A stretch of 64,000 nucleotides of DNA from Gambelia wislizenii (GCA_030847615.1 JAUMIR010000003.1:71434001-71498000); one strand, 5' to 3'; shown: positions 10,232-22,948, numbered from the stretch's first letter. Made by a program: numbers and translations. The notes: generated by a model from the letters alone, not told the origin.

Positions 10232-11588
10232 TGTTTGATACTTTGTAACTGAATAGAGGAAGCAACTCTCTTTGTTTAGGGGAAGGTAGATGTATGCGGG
10301 ATCTTTACAAACTTGAGTATCTCAGTTTAGGCAGATGGAATTAGCTAGGTGTTCAGGCAAGAAGTTGCCTTGCACTACCTTTCTTTGGAATTTTGACTGG
10401 CCCCTACTTCCTGCATACCTGACTGAGTCTCAGTGCTAGTCTTTTGGGATTCCTGGTTCTTGGGAATTCCCAGTTTACTGGCCACACTGTGTGGAAGGCC
10501 ACATTTGGCCAAATTATTAAATATTGCCAATTATTACAGATATGGGACAGGGGGTGTCAGGGTAGGTCTAACACCTGAAGCAGTGCATCCATTGGTGTTG
10601 TAAATGTTGTGGGAAATATGATTGTGGATATTTCTGCATATTGTCTGCAACAAAAATGGCACTGAGGAACAGTTGCTTTCCTGCCAAGACCCACAGAACT
10701 TTCCTCCTTGTTTACCATCCACTTAAAAACAAAGCAGCAGAAGGAATATAAACATCAACACCAAGAGTTTAGGTATTATAACATGGCCAAAACATCCATC
10801 CTTTCCACCTTGACAGGATGCTACACTGAAATGGAATGTGGAGGAATTCCATGTGTGTTTGGGGCACACGTTTACTGATATAGTCTGGATGAGTCCTTAT
10901 TCTCCACTCCTCCTTGGTTTTAGGAAAGACCATGTTCTAGAGCAACAGTAAAGAGGAGCCACAGAAGAGCCTGTGTGACTACAATCATTTTAGAAGGAAA
11001 CAACATAAACCTGCAAGGCCAATGAATTCCAAACCTACCATTTCCAATAGTGATCATCATCTTTGAACAGTGGTGTTTATTATTATTACTTTTCAATTTC
11101 AATAGTAGTGTTTTTTTATTGGCTTCTAGGACATTAGGCTCTTGACTGAAATAAGAAAACCTATTTCAGACTTCCAGTGTGAAGCACTAACATTTATAAT
11201 AAAAATTATATTGTGTGTCCTAAATCTAAAGTACCTCAATCTAAGTGTTACATTTATTACATTAGCAGGATAGGTAGCAGGATTCAACACAGATCGTGTT
11301 ACAGAGGAAACCTCATCTCAGAAGGCTGAGTTGGACAGGCTTGGGGTTATTTGTCAGTCTGGTGTTTAAAACTTGCATCTGGCATTTCAGAAAAAGAGGA
11401 AACTACAAAAAGAAGCCATCATGATTCTCCTGTTGAAAAGGTATCCTCAGAGGTCCCACAATAAATGATGTAGCTCTGCGTCATGCCCTCCCCTTACTTT
11501 TAGAGGAGGCCACATTAAACAGGTCACAGGATCATTCTACCATCTTAGCATGAAGGCAGCATTAGATTCGGTGGTACAAGAAAACAAA
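10232..11588. other. No gene recognised
   Basis: Short frames only, with no splice-bounded coding or family motif. Moderately AT-rich unique-looking DNA. Confidence 0.4.
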
Positions 11589-12171
11589 CTGAGGGGTTGT
11601 CTAAATAGTGAAAATACCCCTCATGGAATTCGCTGGGAATATGAACTGTCTAAATGGGATCTACTGTATTCAGAAGGAGTGGGGCCCCAAATGGCAAAAA
11701 CAACACAGGAGAAGCTTTTGCGGCTTTTCCCGTAGTTTTTAAAAAACAGTGAGGGGGTGCGCATTTCTGCTCGTTGGGACAAGCGATTCTCATAGGAGAG
11801 GAAGCACAAAGCTGATTGGCTGGGTGAGCATGGGGGTGGGGCTTGCTAACAGGGCAAGTACCTGTTGCCACCAAGTTGGATTTTCACCTTAGCAAGTGAT
11901 CGCTAAGGTGATAAAACGGGTTGTTTTTTGTTTTGCTGTCCTGCTTAATTGAAAAATTGCTCTATCACACTTTGGATATCATTTTTTTTTTTAAAAAAAC
12001 AAGTTTGGCAGTGGCAAAGTACAAACACAAGTAAATTACTCATGGCCACCAGCTAACATGCAAAGCTTTTATGGGGGCAAACACATTGTTAAGACAAGTT
12101 GCTGCTGCTGCAAAATGCCATTACTGTGGGGAACTCTGGGTTTTTTTGGGCTTGTATAGACAAGTCCTGAG
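11589..12171 (+). mobile_element. TIR DNA transposon, GTCTACACG family, copy 1
   Basis: The left end CTGAGGGGTTGTCTAAATAG is matched by the right end, which reads CTCAGGACTTGTCTATACA on the other strand. Internal landmarks shared with other copies are GAAAATACCCCTCATGGAAT, a block reading GCACAAAGCTGATTGGCTGG, the AGTTGGATTTTCACCTTAGC block and a central T-run/A-run. There is no transposase frame. Non-autonomous; superfamily not assigned. Confidence 0.7.
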
Positions 12172-12354
12172 TTTTCAAACTGAAAGCGTACAGTGTTTAT
12201 AATCTATGAGGTATGTTTTTGTTACTGTCCTGATACAGTTGGAGAAACAAGTATTTCTGCACATGTTCACCTTGTACTTCTACATCTGTTACACTGCTAT
12301 AGCTTGAAATAATGCTTCTATCCTGGGAAGAAAAACAGATTTCTCTAATAGCAT

Positions 12355-12660
12355 ACCTGCACTGCATAGTTATATCAGTTTCACGCTAGTTTAACTGTCA
12401 TGGCTGCATCCTAAGGAATCTTGATGTTTGTAATTTGGTAAGGTACTTAGAATTATCCACACTAGACCACTATTGCATTCTCCTGAACTACAATTCTCAA
12501 GGTACCCTCTTAGAGAGTTACTAAGCCACTCAGTACCCTGGGAACTGTCATTCAGAAAAGTGCTCTACAGCTCTCTAACAAAGTACTCTAAGTACAATGC
12601 CAACAACAAATCTCAGGATTCCATACAATGGAGCCATGACAGTTAAAGTGGTTGCTGGAA
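12355..12660. mobile_element. Hairpin MITE copy
   Basis: TTTAACTGTCATGGCTGCAT near the left end is the inverted relative of GGAGCCATGACAGTTAAAGT at 12630-12649. Both arms include the GGAATC/GATTCC block of the family first seen at 6015. A longer loop than in sister copies suggests an internal insertion or a longer subfamily. Confidence 0.65.
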
Positions 12661-13790
12661 TCCTGTTAGTGAGTTATGATGGTGTAAGTCCAATTTATGC
12701 CATCATAACCTCCATTTGTGGTCATTGTGGAAGCTGGAAATTTGTGCCAATCACACAACCATCCAAACCTTCCTCCAAAACCCACCATTCCTATGTGGCA
12801 GTGTCCCCGCTCCCCAATTTTGGCCATTTCTCTGTTAGTGGAGAGAGGAGGATGTGGCAGAGAAGCATCCAGCTATTTTCCTATAGCTGGATGCACATCA
12901 ATGACATCATCCTCCAGGAACACTGGACACCCTAGACGGTACTGGAGAATGCCTGTGACAGAGCACTCAGCTACTCCCATCTCTGCTGTTCCCAACCCAC
13001 TCTCCAACGACATGGAAATGGCTGTCTTGCAGGGGTGCCACACTGAAAAGGTAGGCTTTGGAGGGATGGGTGCACCAGGAGACAATCATAGATACATGCT
13101 GGAGATACATCCCTCGATGCAGGATCTCAGTGCTCTCAAATTGTTGTAAGTGTGCATTGTAGATACGTACATTCAGGATAACTGTTCTTGTATGAGAGAT
13201 GAATTCTTTACTCCTTGGCTGAGGAGATACTGGCCAAGAGCCTACTAGATGCTGGAGAAGGGTAAAACTCTGACAGCACTCTTACATGGGTGCCCAGGGG
13301 TGTTATAGTTACTCCTTTTCTCCTAGCTGCATAATAGCAGATGGACAACTCCTGGGCACAGCCCTGCAGTAATTAATGGCCATTTGGGTCAGAGCCAGAG
13401 CTGCATCCAACTGCTCTCTGGTTGCTGTTGCACAGATGGGGGAAAAGCATTGTGGAAGGAGGTACTGGATGCCTCCTTGAGCAATGTAAAAAATAAACCC
13501 AAGTACTTATGCTGGTGTAATCCCTGGTTACATCAGTGTAAGTCACCAAGAGGCTTTCAGCTATTGTCTTATTTGTCGATTGGAGATAGTCTTTCCTAGA
13601 CTTGGTGTACATCACTTTTCTTGTATAGTTGGAATCCCTTAGGAATGTAAAACTAACAAGGGCATCCTGGGATGAAGAGGTAACTTTACTAGGATGGTAA
13701 ATTATTATTGGTAATGGGGCAGAAGATTGCACAGTCAGTAATATGGTTTGCAAGGTTCACTTCCAGATGTCGAGCTGGTGAAGTGCAAAT
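12661..13790. other. Unassigned region with overlapping frames
   Basis: Frames at 12718-13149 (+, 143 codons) and 13373-13753 (-, 126 codons) are present but show no recognisable domain, signal peptide or conserved motif. The G/C content is slightly higher than in the neighbours. It may be an unrecognised repeat. I do not call a gene. Confidence 0.3.
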
Positions 13791-14799
13791 CATTGCCATC
13801 CTACAGCTTTTAGCATATTGCACCTAGATGTATATTAGCTTATGCTTTATAGCAATGGGATCCCACCTTATTGTGGTAAAAATAAAATTAAGTAGATAGT
13901 CCCCTCTATGCATAACCTCTGAAAGGTCAACTTGTAATAGTAAAATTAAAGTATGCCACAAAGGAATGTAAAGAAAATAAGGGAATGTTTAACTTCTAGA
14001 TCACTGGTTTTGAAATAAAAAGAGAACGCAGCTGTTAACGTGCTTCTTCATGAGCACTTTTTCGTTCATCTCAAATCTACAATCAAGTTGCAACTGTCTC
14101 TCTAAATAAGCCAAAGAGAATATATCAGAATGGGGCAAAAATGAAAGGCACTGGTTAAGCACACTGGGGGAAACTTACATATAGCCGGGGTGCTGAATTT
14201 TTCACAAACTAATAATAACCACCATTCCACTAAACAAGGTGGAGGGAGCAGGGACTATATGTGGAAATCAAGGTTTTTTAAAGGAAAATAAAATAGACAA
14301 AAGAAATAAAATGCATTCTGATTTTGCCTTCTTTTACCAATTTCTTTCAACTAGGAGATTGGCTACTCAATCACAAGATTCCTAAATAATTCTTGTTCCC
14401 GTGGAACTAAGGTGGTTATGTGAGATGGCTAAATTAGTTCACTGTAGACAAGGTGCATAAGAGATAACCTTGGTGAGAACACGGTGTTAGGGGTTGGAAG
14501 AAGGAACAGTTGACTCACCAGCTCAAATAAAAGATTCCATGCCCACTTTGTTTGTCAATACTGTACCGGTTTTACAGGTTCAGACTTACAGAAACCAACA
14601 CTGGTGCAATCTACTTGTCAATTCACTGTGCCTGAGAATTATGGACTAAGTCAAGTGTAATTTTATGCCTCTAAACATCTCAACTGCTTATGGAACAAAG
14701 TTCACCCATGACCTACAGAAGAAAGAACTTTGTGGGTCAAGCAAGTACTGGAAAGCTGGAAAGTACTGGAAAGGTGACTGAAAGGAACTCTCAGAAGAC
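13791..14799. other. No gene recognised
   Basis: No motif, tandem repeat or transposon terminus noticed. Confidence 0.4.
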
Positions 14800-15055
14800 A
14801 GAATCACAGAGTTGAAATGGACCACAAGGGACATATAGTCCAACTTCTTGCCATGCAGGAATAGAAAAATAAGACACCCCTGAGATGACCATCCAACCTC
14901 TTCTGAAAGACCTCCAGAGAAGAAGAGTCCACCACACTTCGATGCAGTCTATTCCACTGTCAAACAGCTCTTACAGTCAAGAAGTTCTTCCTAATAGTTT
15001 TGGTAGATTCTCTTTTCTTGTAATTTGAATCCAATGATCTATGTTCAATTTGTTT
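14800..15055 (-). pseudogene. CR1 LINE 3' end, minus strand
   Basis: Read on the minus strand, it holds the C-terminal end of CR1 ORF2 (region of the NFLTV…RQW block), the 3' UTR and the tail beginning at AATCACAGAGTTGAAATGG (about 14802 on the plus strand). It is diverged and 5'-truncated, as CR1 copies usually are. Confidence 0.75.
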
Positions 15056-15419
15056 AGTTATGAGGGATAGCATTGGGTTCAGGATTTACAATGATGCAGG
15101 CCAGACTTCCAACATCATTTATGGTCATGGAACCATTTCAATTACAACAATTCCCCACCACCACCAATCCACCTTAGAAACCAGGCAGGCATACAAACTA
15201 AAGGAGTTCTAAGACATTAGAGAGTGGGAGGCTGAATTATAATATATGTCCATCCCCCTCCTGCCAGTGAGACATGGTGTGAAAAGCAATTGAGACAGAG
15301 CCTTGCATGGGACTCTGCTACTGGTTTTTCACTGCACCTTGCTGGTGAGAGGGAGCTGGATACATCATCATAGATACTACAATGGAGCTCTGTCATGGTA
15401 ACTATGTATGATGATGGAG

Positions 15420-15500
15420 GATCTCAACCTTTATTTATATCCTGCCTTTCTTCTAGCACGGGACCCAAGGCAGCTAGTATAAAAGTTATCTCCCAAACCA
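15420..15500 (-). repeat. L2-like LINE/SINE 3' tail fragment
   Basis: TTTATTTATATCCTGCCTTT followed by CTAGCACGGGACCCAAGGCA is the complement of a GCC.CCTTGGGTCC…AAGGC.G.ATATAAATAAA end. Sister tails lie at 16440-16680, 21780-21945 and 48990-49190. Confidence 0.55.
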
Positions 15501-15656
15501 CAAGAGTTAGGTTGTTTACACAGTCTCCAATGTGGTCAGACCTTGCTGTATTTGACAGCTTTTATGGTGCTGCTGCTGTTTCTAGCTGATAACTACCATT
15601 AATATTCCAGAAAGAAAGAAAGAGAGAAAGAAAGAGTCTGTTCTCAATATTAAACA

Positions 15657-15877
15657 TATGTGTATGTGCCTTCAAATAGCCTGTCAACTTATGGCAACCC
15701 CATGAATTTCATAGGGTTTTCTTAGGCAAGGAATACTCAGAGGTGGTTTTACCAGTTCCTTCCTGTGAAATATAGCTTACAGCAACTGGTATTCATTGGC
15801 GGTCTCCCATCCAGGGCTAATGCTGCTTAGCTTCCAAAATCAGACAGGATTTGGTGCCTTTAGGATATTTAGGCCCT
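15657..15877 (-). repeat. 5S-rRNA-derived SINE (5S-Sauria type), copy 1
   Basis: On the minus strand the 5' head is 5S rRNA-like: GGAAGCTAAGCAGC (box A region) and GGATGGGAGACCGCC near 15797-15811, with a small internal deletion in the GGTTAGTACTTGG part. The body reads AACCACCTCTGAGTATTCC and CTAAGAAAACCCTATGAAAT, ending in a CATGGGGTTGCCATAAGTTG-type tail that resembles BovB. A perfect 11-bp duplication AATATTAAACA lies at 15646-15656 and 15878-15888. Confidence 0.85.
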
Positions 15878-16439
15878 AATATTAAACAGGCTATAGTAAA
15901 TAGTGTTCTAGTCTCTAGACCAGCCAAAAACAATCTTGCTCCATCTTCTATATGATATCACTTCAGGAATTTAAATACAGGGTCCTTAACTTTCAGATAT
16001 TTAAAGACAGAGTTCCTAAGTAGGCTAGCTGAAGTAAAAAGACAGAGGAGGTAGTGGCATTCAGAAAGCTAAGGAAAGAACAGCTGGCAGTCTGATGAGA
16101 AGTAAGACAAGGGCCCTCATCTTCATTAATGCTGGGGAAGCTCTATCTGGACAAATGGTCTAAAAATATTGTAAAGAAATAAATAATCAGGTTGCAAACT
16201 GCATGCTAAGCTTTCAAGGAGGCACTGTAAAGGACTACAAACTCAAGTCTTGCAGCCGTCATGGGCAGTGCATGTGCAGTATGGGGGATTCTAGGAGTTT
16301 TAGTTCGAAAGAGTAAAATTTCCAAGCTCTAGTATAGGGTCACAACAGATTTTGGCATAGGGACACACATACTAGATGGACCCTGATCATTTTTTATTGA
16401 AACAGGCCTTTGGCTCTTAACATCCTGGGGCAGAAGAGT

Positions 16440-16680
16440 TCTTTAATGGGGTGTGTGGTGTTTTTATCCTTTTTACTACTGGTATGTTTTAATGTGCTTT
16501 TAAACCACCTTAATGTAGGTTTTTTGTTTTTTTTACTAGAACTGTTTAATGGTTTTTAAACCTTTGTATCAAATAAATTTTAGCTGTGCTTTGTTTTCAT
16601 TTAATGTAAGCCACCTTGGGTCCTATACTGGGAGAAAGGTTGAATATAAAATAAACAAAATAAATAAATAAGAGACCCTG
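16440..16680 (+). repeat. L2-like LINE 3' end
   Basis: A T-rich stretch of TTTTAAAC/GTTTTAAT-type words is followed by TGTAAGCCACCTTGGGTCC, GGGAGAAAGGTTGAATATAA and an (AATA)n tail. It is 5'-truncated and has no ORF. Confidence 0.55.
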
Positions 16681-17104
16681 AGAACAGAAGGGTGAGTTCT
16701 GTACTCTGCTTAAGTGGGCAATGAGAGTAAAAAGGAATTGAATGAGGCAGAATTAAATCTCCTGTACTGATTTGATCTATACCGCCAAATATTTGGCTTC
16801 TGCCCAGAAGCTGACTGCCTCTTGTAGTATATTCTTCCCTAAACACCATTTCTTTATTTTTCTAGCTACTGGAAGCACCAGAAAACCAGACAAAAATGCC
16901 CAGGAAACCATTCTTACGATGCAAAGGCTGTAATAGGAAATCAGAGTACTGTAGTATAGTGAGATGGCATACGAAACAGAAATAAGACAAAGCTTTGTCT
17001 GAGGAAGGGCCATGGGTGCCTCATGGATCAAGCAGGTGGTTGCCTCTTCCCCTCATTTCAGGGTAAGGTGCCCCCTTGCTTGGTCCATGAGCCATCTAAG
17101 GATG

Positions 17105-17300
17105 GTACCCTAGTTAAGAGGTAGAGAATGTACTTTGCATGCAAACATCCCTAGGATGAACCCTAGTAGGTTCAGTTAAAATGATCAGGTAGCCAGTGAT
17201 GGGAAGAGCTTTCTGTTTGAGAGCCTGAAGAATGACTGCCAAACAGGAAAGGCAATAATGGGCCAGATATAAAAAGTGAATGCTGTAATCAGAATACTCC
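17105..17300 (+). repeat. Degenerate tRNA-derived SINE
   Basis: A tRNA-like head is visible: AAGAGGTAGAGAATGTACTT (box A area) and TTGCATGCAAACATCCCTAG with a weak box B at about 17155. Downstream AAAATGATCAGGTAGCCAGT and GAGAGCCTGAAGAATGACTG match a SINE body common in lizards and snakes. The copy is old. Confidence 0.55.
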
Positions 17301-17374
17301 CCCCCAAAAAAAAGATGCAGAAGAAGCTGGTTATTAGACATTCACAGGCCTGGATTCTGTTGCTAGTTCCAAAC

Positions 17375-17500
17375 AGAGCAGATCCACTTTAATGGAACTT
17401 TAACTTTAATTAATGGAACTTACCAATGTGTTGACTTACCATTCAACAATCAATGGGTCTACTCTGTATTGAACTAACCAACAGGATTCAAGCCAGAGAG
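17375..17500. other. Possible short repeat remnant
   Basis: CAATCAATGGGTCTACTCTG with CTAACCAACAGGATTCAAGC resembles a MITE end common in amniotes. It is too short to bound. Confidence 0.3.
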
Positions 17501-18307
17501 AGAGAGCGCAGTATGAACCAAAACAGCTGTTCTGCCAAATTCTCAAGTATATGAATTGCACGTATGGCTAGAACTGACTTTAAACACACACACATGAGCA
17601 CACACAAACACAAAACCTTGATTCAAGCTTTCTGCTGATGGTTCCCAGCAGCCCATAGGAGAGGTTATGCTGGCAGGAAATATACATTACAATGGCATGC
17701 AGGTCTGAGTAATGGCAGCCTCACTGAACTGGCATGCTTATTCTTTGAATAATTGGGCCCTTTAAGAAGTTAAACTCTTTAAACTATTGTTGCAAACAGC
17801 AGTACTTGTCACAGTGATCTGGGACTGGAATAATCCTGAACTCTGGTCTGGTTAAACATCCATGACGTAAAACTGCCTCAGGCTCCCACACAGGAAAAGC
17901 AAGAACAATGAAAAATGAAACAGCAGCAGTAGAGAAAAGGAAGAAAAATCTCATTTCTGACTTCATAATCCTGTGCCACACAGAGCTTGGCAGGACAGGC
18001 AGATGGACAGAGAGGTGATTCAGCAAATGGCTAAGCCAGTTAGCCTATCCTTTAATTTATAGCCTGAAACCAAGTCACCCTGAGACCTCTTCATATAGTT
18101 CTTTCATCACTTGTGTTTTCTCAAGAAGCCACATTTTGGGAGGGTGTGTGTGTAGGAAGCAAAGGAATGACAATTCCAAAATGTGCTAGTACAATAGAGA
18201 AATCAAACAAAGTAATGAAAGTCCTGATTGCAGGAAAATGGCACTCCCAACTGTTCTCCCATCTGTATGACATACTTACTAACTGAAGCATTAATTCTGT
18301 CTCAGCT

Positions 18308-18309
<2 letters not shown>

Positions 18310-18339
<30 letters not shown>
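18310..18339. repeat. (AC)n microsatellite
   Basis: About 15 uninterrupted AC units. Confidence 0.95.
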
Positions 18340-18341
<2 letters not shown>

Positions 18342-18739
18342 ACTTGCATGTGTAAAATCTGAGGACCTGCTGGTTTATTTGGCTTATTAATTTTTACTAT
18401 TGTTATTATAAAAAATATGTTACCCTTCTCTTAGGATATTAGTGTGATAATATAAAATGCAACCAGAAGTCTAGTAAAATAATACAAGGAAGGCAGAAGA
18501 CAGGTTCTTTGGTTCTGGGACATATCTTCCATCCATTTCACAGCCTTACAAGTGTATTTACCATGCATTGTATTGTTAGCAAGAGATGTGTTTGTCTATT
18601 TGCTCCACCTTTTCTCAGTGTATTCACTGCTTATCTAAACATAATATTGATCTCCTTCCAACTAGAATAAATGCTCTGGTCCAGAATCTGCTCCAGAGTC
18701 TAATAAACTGGTTGACCAATGCTGCCATGTCTTTGCACA

Positions 18740-18781
<42 letters not shown>
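18740..18781. repeat. Compound (TG)n(AG)n microsatellite
   Basis: A run of TG passes directly into a run of AG. The same compound arrangement recurs, longer, at 45069-45141. Confidence 0.95.
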
Positions 18782-18789
18782 GGGAAGAG

Positions 18790-19750
18790 ACTCACACAAA
18801 CAGTGAGAAACAATATTTAGCCATTTCCGAAATAAGATGACATAATGCCTTGTCTTTTTCTTAATGCTGAAAGCTAATTATTACATAGTAGGAATGGCAC
18901 ACTAACTAATGAAACCTCTGGGAACAGGCAAAGCTTAATTTGAAAAATGAGAGGTATCGTCAGAGCTCAAATCTTCCTGAAAGGCACGCTCCTTAATTTT
19001 AAATCTGTGGGGAATGACTGATGGGAGGTTGTTCAACAGTGATGGAAATATATTCTTGCAACTGCTGAGGCACTTTACAATCAGAAAAGTCTCAAATAAA
19101 ACTAAAGCAGCTAAAAATTGTGGTGGGCATCATCCCTAATTTTTAAAATGTATCCTACGGCTGAGTCTTATACCCTGGGGCATGGGATACCTGGCTTAGT
19201 GTGTCTCAACATATATTTGGATTGAAAAATCTGAAGCAGGGTGTGCAGTATGGGGACATTTCTAGATTTGCAGGGCCAGTATATGAAGGCCAAACCAGAC
19301 CTGTCATTAACTTCTTGCATCCAATCTGTAGGCCTTTAAAAATGCAAATTACTCCAGCTGGCAGGGGGAAAGGCTGATAACTAATGAGATCAGAGCAAGC
19401 ATGGAGGGGGGATTTATCCATTCCTTTTCCTTTGGAAGGTGATATTTGTGTGGCTGAGGAGGGGCAAATTCCCATTCCAATGGAAATACTAGTTTCAGTG
19501 AAGGTATACTTGTGATGAGAAAAGGGTTAAATTACTTCTCTGTGCCTGCTTTGAACCTATTAATTCATTAACAGTGCAATTTGCATTGTTAAAAACTAGG
19601 TTGTTAGGTGCAAAAATGGACTTAACATGGAGGTTTGGGCCTAAGGAAAAAAAATCTAGTCATGCTGTCCCATTCAAACAAGGAGACGGAAACTTCTCCT
19701 CATTTCTGGCTTCTGCCCATGTACTGTAGATCCTTTCCTGTCATCCCAAG
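18790..19750. other. Repeat-poor non-coding stretch
   Basis: No transposon ends are seen. The interval contains an octamer motif ATGCAAAT at 19342-19349 and TAAT-rich words around 18860-18960. It could hold host regulatory sequence, but conservation cannot be judged from one genome. Confidence 0.3.
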
Positions 19751-19759
19751 GGTTCTGGC

Positions 19760-19905
19760 ACAGGCCGGAGGATCAGGCTCATTGATCAACAGGCAGGATA
19801 GTTGATGCCTGGATCCAGACCAATGCATGTGCCAACCCAATCTACAGCTATCACCAATAAAGTTGTGACCTTTATTCTCCACATATTTTGGTGTGTTGGT
19901 GTGTT
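19760..19905 (+). repeat. 3' end of an unclassified retroelement family (AATAAAGTTGTG type)
   Basis: It contains GCATGTGCCAACCC, then CACCAATAAAGTTGTGACC with a canonical AATAAA, then TTTATTCTCCA. A related end is at 39800-39915. It could be LTR R/U5 or another element's 3' end; no coding sequence is attached. Confidence 0.45.
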
Positions 19906-20392
19906 ATTTCACGCAGAGTGGAACTTGCCCCTGAACTCGCAAATGAAATATATTCAATTTCTGGCTGAGGTGGTGTGTCACACATTATTATTCTTGTCAC
20001 TGCAAAGACATGGATCTCCTTTTCAACATTCTGTTTCAGCTCACTAAACCTTCTGACATTCCCTCATCAGTAACTCCAACATTGCCTGACCTTGATAACC
20101 TCTTTGATGTTGCTAGGTCACATGAATATGGAACTGACAGAAGTATTTATCCAAGTGGAAGACACAGAGAGATTAATCAAGCATGTATTTGCCCCACCTA
20201 GGTAGCATATCATTCAGTTATACTTGAAGGGACCCACTGGATGTCTCCACTCGTTTGGAAATATCATTTTTTTTAATGAGACACATTCCAGAATCCCCCA
20301 CTTTGCATGGTCATTGACAATAATGGGCATAAGATCCTGGGAGTTGTAGTCCAAGAAGTGATATGCCTGCACTCTGGCCCTCCCTAACACAT

Positions 20393-20625
20393 GGGGCCCT
20401 TCCACACTACACAATTATAGTGCTGTGATCCCACTTTAACTGCCAAGACAACACCCTATGAAATCCTGGCATTTGCAGTTCAGGGAGGGGTATTTGGAAT
20501 TCTCAGCCAGAGAGCTCCTCTAGTACCTCACCAAACTACAAACCCCAGGATTCCACAGGATGTTGTCATCGCAGTTAAAATGGAATCAAAGTGCTATAGC
20601 TGTAGTGTAAATGGGCCCATGTTTC
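20393..20625. mobile_element. Hairpin MITE copy with clear TIRs
   Basis: The left end GGGCCCTTCCACACTACACA pairs with the right end TGTAGTGTAAATGGGCCC, with AATTATAG/CTATAGCT inside both. Inner arms CCTATGAAATCCTGGCATTT and CCCAGGATTCCACAGGATG also pair. It has no ORF. hAT-like origin is inferred from the style of the family. Confidence 0.75.
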
Positions 20626-21779
20626 TTGGTTTCATTAAGACATATGGCAGTTATTGTAAGAGGGCATACTGGTGACTGAAATGGAAAGAGGAAAAGTAGT
20701 TTAATGTAATTTATCACATGGCAAAGGTAACATCAAGAGAACCCACAGAAAGGTATTACTTTGGAACAATAGCAACATTTCACAAATCCTTGAATATCAC
20801 TTTTTAAAGGTCCCTACCACTAGACAGAGGGGCAGTGAAATCCTAGCTCAAAAATGTGGCAGCTATTGGAGGTTAGGATGGGGCATAAGATTGTTTTGCC
20901 AGCAGAAATGCCCCTCCACAGAACACTTTTCTGCCATCTGAACTCTGAGATATGCCACCACAACATCTCCTGGGAGAACATTTCTCATGGATAAGATCTG
21001 ACATCAGAAGAACAAAAAAGAGGTTGGGGAAAGGATGGAGCAGGGAGGAGCCAAGTTATTTGAAATCCAAACCTCCTTCAGGGCTGGTACACAGGTACTA
21101 TGCTGGCACCAAATTAGGCTATGGTGAGGGCAGCCATTTCCAACACCCCTAGGATGAGAGTGTTATGGATTCAGCACAGCTTCAGCTGGTCTAGTGAAGA
21201 CTCAGCTGGCTCTAGGCCAGTTAGAATTGTATTCACAGCCCCTTTCCTTCAGCCTGGAAACAAGGCTTGCTGTGAAACTCTTTGAATCACATGTCCCATA
21301 CAGCGAAGATGGATAAGAACTAAGGATGTCCCATAGAGATAATCCACTGTCTTGTGTGTTTCCTGGTGGGCTGTGGGTCAGCATTTGAGGTAAGTGCATA
21401 GGCCAACATTTCCTACCCTCTTCTGTGGAACTGCAGCTGCTGAAAGATATTATACAGTGCCTGAAAGATAGTACCCAGTGCTTGTTGTATGTTCTGGGTC
21501 AGCACAAACAATGGATTGTTAGAGAAAGGGATACCTGTATACAGGGTCATGTTCTTCTACCTCTCCTATGCTGATTTGCTCCTCATTTTCATTTTGCTCC
21601 AATCATGGTTTGCCATGATGTCTGAAAACTAAGCTGAAAACTATTGAAACTATGGTTATAGTTTTGGAAAGTTTAGTCAGTAATAACTTTCAAATTATAA
21701 TCTCTTCCAGCAGGCCTTTTCTGAATAGATACCCAGCCATCAAAAAAGGAAATCTAGCTAGTCCCAAGCTCGCCACATC

Positions 21780-21945
21780 ATTGTCCATTGCTCATTTTTA
21801 TTCTTTATTTTTATTTTTTTTATTTTTAAAGTACGTTTTAATTCCTAAATTATTTAACTGTATTTTAAGGGGAGGTGGGATTTTGTTGTAAGTCGCCCTG
21901 ACTGCGTTTCATAGAGGGGTGGGATAATAATAATAATAATAAGGC
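21780..21945 (+). repeat. L2-like 3' tail with (TAA)n
   Basis: T-rich sequence leads to GTTGTAAGTCGCCCTGACTG, GAGGGGTGGGATAATAATAA and a short (TAA)n run. Confidence 0.5.
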
Positions 21946-22346
21946 TATGGTGAAAATGGAGAGGACAAAGCCTGTGAACCTCCATGATTTGGAGCACCAT
22001 GAAACTAAACTATGACAATGTTAATTTTAATCTATTGTCATAACACTGAGCACTGCCCACAGTTCTTTTCCTTATTCACAGGCATCTCACTGAACAATGT
22101 CTGTTTCAGTGGAGGGAAAACAATGTGGAATCAGCAAGGAAGAGAACTCCACTTGGAGGCATGAAAGCTTTTTCACTGTAACTTACTCTAAGTAGATAAA
22201 TATAGAACTAAGCTGTGCTTTGTATGTTTGTAGGAAAATGATCAAATTGGTAAGAATTGCACCTGGTCCCACTCACTTCTCTTTAGTGTTGTCAACTCTG
22301 TCCTTGCTCTTGCCCTGTGCTGTAGCTCTCACCTGCAAGCTGGAAT

Positions 22347-22948
22347 CTGAGGGCCCACCTATATGGTGAAAATACCCCTCATGGAATTCGCTGGGAATCC
22401 TACCAGTCTAAACCAGCCAATCCACACTATTCGGAAAGAGGGGGGTCTCAAAACGGCAAAAAGAACAGGGTAAAAGCCTTAGCAGATTTCCCTGTACTTT
22501 TTCACAAACTGTGAGGCTGGTGCTCATTTTTGCTCTTTTGGGATACTGAACAATAAAAAATGTGAAGGGAAGCACAAAGCTGAATGGCCGGGCAAGAGTG
22601 GGGATGGGGCTTGCTAGGAGAGCAAGTGCCCGCTGCCACCATGTTGGATTTTTGCCTTAGCAAGCGATCATTAAGGCGATAAAAAAAGGATCAATATTTT
22701 CTGTTTTGCTTTGGAGAATCACTCTATTGCACCAGCACACCTTGGGACAATTTTTTTTTTTAAAAAAAAAAAACCTGGCGGCAGTGAAGAATTAATGCAA
22801 GTAAATCACTCGCGGCCGCCATCAGGAATGCAAGGCTTATGGGGGCTTCTGAGGCCAGAAAAACCGTTTGGTCTGGTTGCTGCTGTTGCAAGATGCCAAT
22901 AGTACAAGGTATTTGGGATTTTTTCCCCTCGCGTAGATGGGCCCTGAG
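22347..22948 (+). mobile_element. TIR DNA transposon, GTCTACACG family, copy 2
   Basis: The left end CTGAGGGCCCACCTATATGG is matched by the right end, reading CTCAGGGCCCATCTACGCG on the other strand. Internal blocks GAAAATACCCCTCATGGAAT, GCACAAAGCTGAATGGCCGG, ACCATGTTGGATTTTTGCC and AAATCACTCGCGGCCGCC agree with copy 1. No transposase. Confidence 0.75.

Noticed and set aside
12718..13149. 143-codon frame as a gene
   Set aside because: No domain, and overlapping frames on both strands; insufficient support.
15797..15872. 5S rRNA gene
   Set aside because: Diverged, internally deleted and fused to a SINE body with a target duplication; not a 5S gene.
18121..18339. Frame beginning with repeated Cys-Val
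   Set aside because: Translation of the AC microsatellite.
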